From the NCBI GenBank assembly GCA_030180075.1, contig JASNJN010000821.1:1-29396 (forward strand): a DNA stretch of 29,396 nt. The letters run 5' to 3'. The stretch comes from Mikrocytos mackini. Taxonomy: Eukaryota; Endomyxa; Ascetosporea; Mikrocytida; Mikrocytiidae. This document shows positions 10,767 to 18,259 of this stretch, piece after piece (within the stretch, counting starts at the first letter, position 1; the number at the start of each line of letters is the position of its first letter). A model generated the notes under the pieces. That model searched no databases, had not been told where the DNA came from, and saw nothing but the letters and a program-made list of their open reading frames with translations. The translations under genes were made by a program, and so were the position numbers.

Positions 10767-10803
10767 AATAATTAATTAATAATAGTAATATTTTAATAAT
10801 AAT
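10767..10803 (+). repeat. AAT/TAA-rich 3' tail of element 2
   Basis: AATAATTAATTAATAATAGT and the following bases form an irregular trinucleotide-like run. It closes the 3' UTR of element 2 and probably marks its 3' junction, either as the element's own tail or as target sequence. Confidence 0.5.
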
Positions 10804-12741
10804 GTTTTTGATTCACTGTTCTTATTCATATATCTGATCCCTGGGTTTTGTAGACTTCTCGTTTTTTGTATATTCGAAATCGAAGTTAAATTCTATAGTA
10901 TATAATGGGTTTTAGATTGATTATCATTCCCATTACAACCTAAACATCATTGAATGATGCCATAAACACCATCAGTTATTTTTCTTTCTTGGTTATGATC
11001 TCCATATCATCCTTATAAATGTGATGATCGAGCTAAATCACCTCTCTTGGTTTCATTGTGTATTTGTGATTCTTAGTCTTTTAGTTGACAATGTTAGTGA
11101 TAGCCTTCATAAAAATCGAAATGACTAAATTAAAACGCACAGGATCTGTATTTTAAAACCCTTATGATTTTTGATGTTATAGACGGTATGTGTTTTTATA
11201 TTTTAAACCCATTCTTGGATCGTTTTTTATAATTGTTGTTTGTGTTTGTGTATAGATTAAAAACTTTTGAAACTTAAATTTTAAAGATCAATTAACTTCC
11301 CATGCAGCCTAATACAAGACTCTGTGGCACCAAGAAGGCAAGGCCAATCGATTTATAACTTTGAAGATACTCAATGGAGTATTCACTCATATAACGGCCC
11401 AAAAGCCAAACCTTTTATGACAGCCAAGATGACATCTACAACTTCAAAAATACACCCCAAAGTCCAGATTCCACGAAGGCATAAAAGACTGTAAATAGCC
11501 CTAATATAATCTGTGGCATCTCAAATCGTGATAATTTGAAAGATTTTAGGTAGAAGGGGAGTTCGTGAAGTATTCAGAGTTTGTGGGAAAAGCTATTTTG
11601 TTTATTGATCGGTTCTGAAAGTTCTAGCCATTAAAAGTAGTTCGCTTATAGAGGAAACATGTAAGAAGAGCATTAAACCACAGTCAATCGCGAATTTACT
11701 TATGTGATTAAAAAATGATTAGCTATATTTTATATGTGAGTTTGGAGGTAAATCATATTCTGTTTAAATCCAAATTATGAGAGAAATGGTTTCAATAAAG
11801 AAATCGGATACACATTTGAATTGAAATTAAAATGTGGAAAAAACTTAAAAGTCTAGAAATTTTCAATTCACTTAAATCATTCGGAAACCCCATTCAGGAA
11901 AACCGGAAAAAGCGATAAACGATAAAAATTTAACAAACTCTTATATAGGGAAATAAAATATAAAACAACATTAAGAAATACAACAAATGGGAACGGGTTA
12001 CTTGTTTTTGGTAAATTAAATTACAATAATATTTACGTACGAAACAAAAAACTAAAAGATGAAGATGAACACAAAATAAACAGAGGTTTTATAGATTAAT
12101 TCAATAGAATACTTCAGCAAAATTTATGATATGTGAGGTAATTGTATAGGATTTTATTATCAGGGCAATTTTATGAGAAATAAATACGATTATATGGAGA
12201 TATTTGTTTTTAATGGAACATACAAATTATTAAAAGAGGACCATACCATATTTGTTCCCAGTAGGATTGATGGGGAATTAAAAAGCACTCTAATTTTAAT
12301 ATTTACGATGGAAAATTAGTGTTATGAATCCTTACATGTTGTTTGAAAGATTTACACAATTAAATAGCACATAAATAACAAAACTTTGTTTGACAGACCA
12401 AGACCTCACATAACGAAAAGTTATATTAAACTTTTCCCTATTTATACTATGAGATTATGTCTATTTCATATTATACAAGTTTCAAAATAAAATGAACGAA
12501 GTTATCAAGAGAAAATCGGAACAAATTCGAATTTTAGAGAAAATGAAAGCTTTGTTTTTGAGTAATACAATTGAAGAATACAATTTGCTCACAATATTTT
12601 GCCTGATTTCCTGAATTTATACTACGATAATTGTTGGAACTTTAGGATTTTGACTCCAAACCCAACAATAGAGCGGAAGATACCAACTGAATGCTCCAAA
12701 GACAATTTGTTATAAATAGTTATGTTCGGTACTTTGTAGGT
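10804..12741. other. AT-rich interval, no gene recognised
   Basis: There is no long open frame and there are no clear inverted termini. A stretch of roughly 60 sense codons at about 11315-11495 (+) contains SIYNFEDTQW, and another at about 12490-12620 (+) starts MNEVIKRKSEQ. Neither matches a family I know, and both end in stops without neighbours that extend them. They may be relics of coding sequence or chance. Confidence 0.4.
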
Positions 12742-12743
12742 TA

Positions 12744-13313
12744 CAGTCAAACCTCGATAAGATTTACAAAGTCCCGTTTTTTTTCAATTTTTTGTAAATC
12801 TTACGTGTAGTTTTGGATTTTATCACGATACGACCAGAATTTTGGAGAATCATAAATGAATATTTTATGTATTTCTCAATTATAAAACAGATGTGATCAA
12901 TGGATCTCAAAATTATGATAAATTTTTATTTCTTCAAGAGCATAAATGACAAAATTTTCATGATTTTGCATTCATTGAAAACTTATAAATTTTATGACCA
13001 GAGGTTCTGAATTGGTTCTAACACTTCTATTTAAAGCCATATTATACCTGGAATATCGAATCAAGATTTTTCGTTAGAATATTTTCGATAAAATAAATTT
13101 TATCCGAGTGTAAATCTTACGAAAAAAATTATTTTCCAAATTTTGATAAATGAATTTCTATGCTATTTTAGCACTCAATTAATACTTACTGGGTCGAGTT
13201 CACATAAATTATGCACAATCGGGTGATTATTAGGTCATTTCCCGAAAAATCGTCGAAAATAGGTGTTTTTTGTAAATCTTAGAAAATTTGTAAATTTTAT
13301 CGAGGTTTGACTG
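12744..13313. mobile_element. MITE E: pogo-like (Tc1/mariner superfamily) MITE
   Basis: The left end CAGTCAAACCTCGATAAGAT and the right end ATTTTATCGAGGTTTGACTG are inverted repeats of about 27 bp, flanked by TA on both sides (12742-12743, 13314-13315). Termini of the form CAGTCAAACCTCGATAA with TA duplication are characteristic of pogo/Tigger-type elements. The motif GTAAATCTTA and its complement recur near both ends (12779, 13110, 13271) as subterminal repeats. The 570-bp interior has no transposase. A reverse, decayed copy lies at 6266-7622. Confidence 0.85.
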
Positions 13314-13440
13314 TATATAATTTTCTTGATGTGCTACGAAAAGAACAAAATTACAAATTATAAAGGAAGTGTATGAAACATATAAATTTTAAAATATGAA
13401 AGAAGGAGTACAAATAATACAGAACCAATTGACATGTACG

Positions 13441-13938
13441 CAGAGTTGTTATGAAAGCGGGTGAAACTATTATAATACCACCCATTCCAGTTTAAACCAG
13501 TTAAAACCGGTTAATACCAGTTTACTCCACCCTATTTTCGGTATAAATTAAATTTTTTGAAAAATTATTGATTAGACATTCTAGAAACTTCTTTATGGGG
13601 TTGTATATACATTTAGCAAATTATAGAAAATTTTTGGGGAAATTATTTATTTTCATGAAAAATATTTCTCCAAAATACGAATTTTTAAAATTTTGGATTT
13701 TTCAGATTTTTCAAAAATTTCGCATTTTTAAATCAGCTGAAATTTCTTCCGGTATGTTGTTTTACAGTTATGACCCTCTGGACAAGTTTTTATGTGTCGA
13801 TGTATATCCCACACTATGTAACTCGAAAAAAGCGGGTTAAACTACCTTGAATTTTGGGTAAAACATTAATGCCACCCATTTTAAACCTCGGTATTATCCA
13901 CCGGTTTTAACCAGGTGGTTAAAACCGTAACAACTCTG
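13441..13938. mobile_element. MITE K (hAT-type) with AAACC subterminal repeats
   Basis: It starts CAGAGTTGTTATG and ends CGTAACAACTCTG, flanked by CATGTACG at 13433-13440 and 13939-13946 (8-bp duplication). Both subterminal parts carry repeats of the type AAACCAGTTAAAACCGG and TTAACC in both orientations, shared in style with the MITE at 27455. The 90-codon open frame at 13568-13840 inside it has no plausible function. Confidence 0.87.
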
Positions 13939-14244
13939 CATGTACGGGATATAAACTATTTTCAGAAAGGATTTGTAATTTTAAAATTTTAAAGCAGATA
14001 TTATATGTAAATTGCAAATAAATTATGGATTAATATGCATTGGTTGTTTAACAAAAAGAGGACTAAGTATAGATGATTTCATAAAATAGGTAATTCAGAT
14101 TTTTTTTATTTGACAGTCGGTTATTTAGTTAATAACTCGGTCATCCTGCTACCGAGACCACTCTCCCTGCCCGGCTGCCACCGGGCTTCTCTCCTATCCT
14201 CTTTTGGCCGCACCAGCCCTCTTGTTTCTCCCTTCTTTTCACCT

Positions 14245-14315
14245 GCTACCCGACTACCCAACTACCCTGCTACCCAGTTCCATTGCTACCCGGCTACCCA
14301 ACTACCCTGCTACCC
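14245..14315 (-). repeat. Two 31-bp G-quadruplex arrays in the 3' UTR of element 3
   Basis: On the element's sense (minus) strand each 31-bp unit reads as four GGG runs separated by 5-base spacers (GGGTAGCAGGGTAGTTGGGT and onward). Two copies (14285-14315 and 14245-14275) lie 40 bp apart and differ by one base. Four G-runs with 5-nt loops satisfy the standard G-quadruplex rule, so the element RNA could form two such structures just downstream of the ORF2 stop. Confidence 0.8.
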
Positions 14316-14336
14316 TCTCAGGACGCTCCGTCCTTG

Positions 14337-17300
14337 TCACGCCCTGGTTCCCATGTGCCTTGTTGTCTGCCAGCATACATTCCCATTGCCACTTTCGCGG
14401 AAGAAATTAGTCCTTCTTCCGCCTTCATTGAGTTTCTTTATATAATTTAGAGAGGGTAACCCCCTCTTTTCCCAAGGTGGAGTGGGGTTACCTGAGACGA
14501 ACCATCTGTAGATGTTGAGAGATCCCTTCAAATTAACTCTAAGTAACTTAGATATTTGTATCCCTTTCTGGTACGATGAATGCATCTTTTGTTTTGGTAA
14601 TACCGTCCTCCCGAACCTGTTTAAGTTCTGCATAGACTGTTTCGAGATTACGCCTAGTTGCCCCACAACTACAGCAAGCGTCTTGACCTGATACCCCTCN
14701 TATTGTTTCTTGTGCCTGATCCCAAGCTTCTTGTATTTCTCCAGTTTCTCTATCTCTTTNCANTCAATTAGATCTCCTGCTGAGATCCCTACTTCNAGGA
14801 CAGTTATCCTGCGTTTCGCATGGTCATAACAGATTATGTCCGGTAACTGGGTTGTCTTNTCTTTTCCGTCGTAGATTGCAACCCTTTGATCTAGGACTAT
14901 ATCAAACTTCTCGCCTCTCCTAGCGCACCTCTTTCCAGCATCGCCTAAAGAGAGTTTCTGACCTAATTTCCTCGCTCCGATAACCTCATTGGCTATCATG
15001 AGCACCACAGTATCATGCCGGCCTTTTAGAAGAGTAAATGGGATTGCGTTGCAACCGCCTAGCACATGACCGACAGTCTCCGGGGCGGAGTTACATCTTC
15101 TACAAGTGTTTGACTCTTCTTTTCCGACGACTTTTAACCAACTTTTGTGTTTTCCAATTCCATCTTGGAGGAGGAGGATTGATTTGACATCTCCGCGCGA
15201 AAGTCCGGGCTTCTTAAGCCAAAGATGGCTCTGGGAACAGCAGTTAGCTGGTTCCTTTCTCGCCCGGTTGAAGCCAGAATACAGTTTAGCGCTGTTCCAT
15301 TTGTCCCGGTAGGATTTCTGGAACGCTAACTTAATGTATTTCCTTTCTTGGCTTTCCATTTCGGCTGACCAATCCTCCTTTCCCTCGAATTCAAATTTAC
15401 GTCTACTTCCCTGAAGTCTTCCTAAAATCAATTTATGTTTCCCTGGTGCTAGTTCTATAATTATCCTTCTGATGTCTTCTTGGTTGTGGGCCATCACAAT
15501 AGGGGATTTGACCGCGTCCATTACCTCGACGCCTTCTCCTCCTATGGATTCCCTTTGTTCTTCCATGTACATGATTGCGCTACAGATTGATATGTAGTAA
15601 ATTTCACAAAAATTAGGAATCCCGAACCCTCCTTGTCTTGAATTAGTGTAGAGCCTTCCGTTGGTAATTCTCCAAGGGATGATACCGTTCTTTTTGAGGC
15701 AAATCCTGACAAATCTATGAAGGGTTTCGAGTTCTGTGGGTGTCCATGTTATTGTCTGGGCGACCCAGCCTATGAGAGGCGCTACGCTAACTTGCAGCTG
15801 CTTCCCACAGTTTACGATGGTTAGGCCTGACCCGCAGATCTTCCTTATTCTTCTTTGTGCTTCTTTCTTCATATCTTCCTTAGTAGTCTTAGTATTGACC
15901 CATATTTGCTTAAATCCAAGGTACTTGTATTGCGCAGTACTCTTACTGGACATAAGCAGAAAGTTTTTGAGATGATGTGTGAAGGCTAGTCTTTGTTTCG
16001 GTTCTTCGGTGATAACAGCACTCTTTTGCTCATTGATTTTCAGGCCCAGTAGTTCTCCTAACCTTTTAATGTTGCCTACCTCCCTTTCGAGAGCGCCAAT
16101 TGAACCACCGAATATCTTAATATCATCCATGTAACATATTTTCGCACTCCAACTAGTTTTATCTTCTGGTTCGTATCCGCCTGGTACCTTAGGCTTGAAC
16201 AGTGACAGTGCTAGACAAAAGAGAGTGGGCGACATCTTGTCACCTTGAAATATGCCCTTGGTGATGTTTATTTCCTTCGGTGTTTCCCCTCGGTTCACTA
16301 CATATGTATGCCACGATTCCATTAAAGTCGTCAATGCGTTCAACAGTCTCTGGGTGCCTGGGCTCCCATGGCCAAAGATGTGTCTCAGTATTGCTATCAG
16401 CGCTTTATGACCCACAGAATCGTAGGCCTTACGGAAGTTAATAAATGAGACGTTGAGGGCTCTATTAAATACTCGTCTAAAAGTATGTACGATGTTTTCA
16501 CTAATAACGTGAGCATCGAGACAGCCCCGCCTTTTTGTGAACGATGCTATTTGGTCGAAGTCCCAGTTAAGGGAGCGCATGGCCGACTCTAATATTCTTC
16601 GTTGCAAGACGGAGGTGTAGACTTTGTAGAGAGTATTCAACATGGTAATGGGTCTATAGTTGGCAGGGTTTTCAATCGAGTCATTGTTCTTGTGGAACAA
16701 TATCGTCCTGCCAGCTGTGAACCACTTCTCAGATTTCTTCTGCCCATTCCATAGCTCGTTGTACAGCCTCGCAAGAATAGGGATCAATATTCCCTGGAGT
16801 TTCTTGACTAGGTATCCGTGGACGCCATCCGGACCGGGGGCTTTCCATGGGCTAGTCGTTTGAACTGCGTAAAAGATCTCTTTCTGCTTTATGGGCTTGT
16901 TATGAGCGGTCCCCCTGATTCTTTTTAAGCCGCTGTTTTCGATTGCCGACTTCATGGATCGTTCATCATAGTAGTTGTCTTCCTTCCAAATTCCACTCCA
17001 GAATGTGTGGTGGGTTTGGTTTTCGGGGATTTTGACGTATTTCAGGGATTCGGCTTTGGCCCCAGGAAACTTTCCAAACCTCTCTGTGTCGAGGTTCTGT
17101 TTCTTTATTGAGGCCTTCCACCTTTTAAGGTTATCTTTTCTGGTTAAAATCCTGTTTATATCATTGAGCTTTGAGATCTTCAACTTCGCACCATGCTTTC
17201 CCCTCAGTTTGTGCTGCTTCGCCACTTGCTCGTTTCTCGAGGGACTTAATGTACCCTCTTTGAACGCGTGTAGTTGGCTCAGTGCTTTCATGAGTTCGTC

Positions 17301-17975
17301 TCTACTCTGAGGTCTTCTGGTGTAAGGTTTCCTAGTTGGAAACTCGCCAGAGTAAGTCAGGTAGAGAGCTGCATTTAGCTCAGTAAGCGTGATCACCTCC
17401 TTCTTCATCTTCAAAACTTTCTTCAGGGTCTTTATTTCTTCCTTAGGTATCTCCTTCCTCGCTTTGGGTAACTTACGTACAGGGTTCGGGTACTTCTTCT
17501 CATATGCTATCAAGGCTAGAGTCTGTTGCCAGAGGTGGTCTGAGTCCTCGTTGTTCTGGAACTCCCCCTCGCTACAGTCCTCATTCGCCTCGCCGTATGA
17601 GTCGTCGCTTGATTCCGGTTCCTCATCGTTGTTGCTGCCTCCTTCTGCTTCTGCCTCTTTATCTCCATTATTGACATCCTTTCCTAGCACTCTGTCCTTT
17701 CCTTTCTTGTCGTCTTTCTTTTTGTTTTTGTAAGAATTTTCTTTCTTTGTTTTCTTTGCTTCTGCTTTATCTGCAGAAACTGGCTTCCCTTCCTGATTTC
17801 CCTGTTCTTTCGCAGGTTCTTGGGTGCCTTTGCTGGCATCTCTCTGCTCCTCACTCTTTTCGTTATCCATGTTGTACTCTCCAATCTCTTCTTCTTCTAT
17901 ACAAAAGCCTTCGCTTTCGTAATACTCTTCGACTTCGGTAGACTGTTGGTTAAATGTTTGTTCATTCTTTGTCAT
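14337..17975 (-). CDS. Element 3 ORF2: reverse transcriptase / CCHC finger / restriction-like endonuclease
   Basis: The frame is uninterrupted from 18263 to the TGA at 14337-14339. The first ATG is at 17975-17973, giving 1212 residues; there is no ATG nearer ORF1. Numbering below counts from 18053. About 40-190 is acidic and lysine-rich low complexity. TLTELNAALYLTYS is a conserved pre-RT segment. RT spans about 400-680, with GPDGV near 409, motif A FINFRKAYDSV, GIFQGDKMSPTLF, and YMDD at 641-644. The finger is C984-x2-C987-x8-H996-x4-C1001, followed by RHD at 1012-1014 and the nuclease D1072 (LPDIIC) and E1087. The C-terminal motif is NLKGSLNIYRWF. Residue 539 is Asn (AAC at 16439-16437) where elements 1 and 2 have the catalytic Asp, so polymerase activity is doubtful. 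Family role: target nicking and reverse transcription. Confidence 0.9.
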   Translation of the reverse strand: MTKNEQTFNQQSTEVEEYYESEGFCIEEEEIGEYNMDNEKSEEQRDASKGTQEPAKEQGNQEGKPVSADKAEAKKTKKENSYKNKKKDDKKGKDRVLGKDVNNGDKEAEAEGGSNNDEEPESSDDSYGEANEDCSEGEFQNNEDSDHLWQQTLALIAYEKKYPNPVRKLPKARKEIPKEEIKTLKKVLKMKKEVITLTELNAALYLTYSGEFPTRKPYTRRPQSRDELMKALSQLHAFKEGTLSPSRNEQVAKQHKLRGKHGAKLKISKLNDINRILTRKDNLKRWKASIKKQNLDTERFGKFPGAKAESLKYVKIPENQTHHTFWSGIWKEDNYYDERSMKSAIENSGLKRIRGTAHNKPIKQKEIFYAVQTTSPWKAPGPDGVHGYLVKKLQGILIPILARLYNELWNGQKKSEKWFTAGRTILFHKNNDSIENPANYRPITMLNTLYKVYTSVLQRRILESAMRSLNWDFDQIASFTKRRGCLDAHVISENIVHTFRRVFNRALNVSFINFRKAYDSVGHKALIAILRHIFGHGSPGTQRLLNALTTLMESWHTYVVNRGETPKEINITKGIFQGDKMSPTLFCLALSLFKPKVPGGYEPEDKTSWSAKICYMDDIKIFGGSIGALEREVGNIKRLGELLGLKINEQKSAVITEEPKQRLAFTHHLKNFLLMSSKSTAQYKYLGFKQIWVNTKTTKEDMKKEAQRRIRKICGSGLTIVNCGKQLQVSVAPLIGWVAQTITWTPTELETLHRFVRICLKKNGIIPWRITNGRLYTNSRQGGFGIPNFCEIYYISICSAIMYMEEQRESIGGEGVEVMDAVKSPIVMAHNQEDIRRIIIELAPGKHKLILGRLQGSRRKFEFEGKEDWSAEMESQERKYIKLAFQKSYRDKWNSAKLYSGFNRARKEPANCCSQSHLWLKKPGLSRGDVKSILLLQDGIGKHKSWLKVVGKEESNTCRRCNSAPETVGHVLGGCNAIPFTLLKGRHDTVVLMIANEVIGARKLGQKLSLGDAGKRCARRGEKFDIVLDQRVAIYDGKXKTTQLPDIICYDHAKRRITVXEVGISAGDLIXXKEIEKLEKYKKLGIRHKKQXEGYQVKTLAVVVGQLGVISKQSMQNLNRFGRTVLPKQKMHSSYQKGIQISKLLRVNLKGSLNIYRWFVSGNPTPPWEKRGLPSLNYIKKLNEGGRRTNFFRESGNGNVCWQTTRHMGTRA

Positions 17976-18259
17976 CTTTATTGAATTCGTGTATCCTTTA
18001 CCTTGGATAGCTTTTGTTTGAGAGTTTACCTTATCAAACGGGATTGCAAGCAATTGTTCGTCATTAATAAGACATTTATTTATCTGACCTCTTTTCCTTG
18101 GGTCTTCCTTTTCTTTCAGTTGCCATTTCCTGACATCTTTCTGATCTGATCCACGACCCAGTTCAGGATTTCTTGCATCCTTTTTAGGTCTTGTTGGGTT
18201 TCGATCTGCTTTGTTGCATTCTTTTGGTTTTGTTTTGATACTTCCGCTCTCAGTTGCTT

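Larger units (their letters stand above)
8165..10803 (+). mobile_element. Element 2: 5'-truncated non-LTR retrotransposon with restriction-like endonuclease
   Basis: Similarity to elements 1 and 3 begins abruptly at about 8165-8180, just before the RRGCLDAH-type segment that precedes motif A. This is the 5' truncation expected of incomplete target-primed reverse transcription. The rest (RT core, finger, endonuclease, C-terminus, about 300 bp of 3' UTR) is present. The 3' UTR holds a purine-rich run (10670-10710) and ends in an AAT/TAA-rich tail at 10767-10803. Dong/R4 elements are known for such simple tails. Protein divergence from the other two is large, so it is a separate family. Confidence 0.85.

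Noticed and set aside
13568-13840. 90-codon open frame
   Set aside because: It lies wholly inside the hAT MITE at 13441-13938, is Phe/Lys/Ile-rich as AT-rich DNA gives by chance, and has no family motif.
14245-14315. Telomeric repeat
   Set aside because: The spacing is GGGTAGNN, not a TTAGGG-type repeat; only two short units are present and they sit in a retrotransposon 3' UTR.
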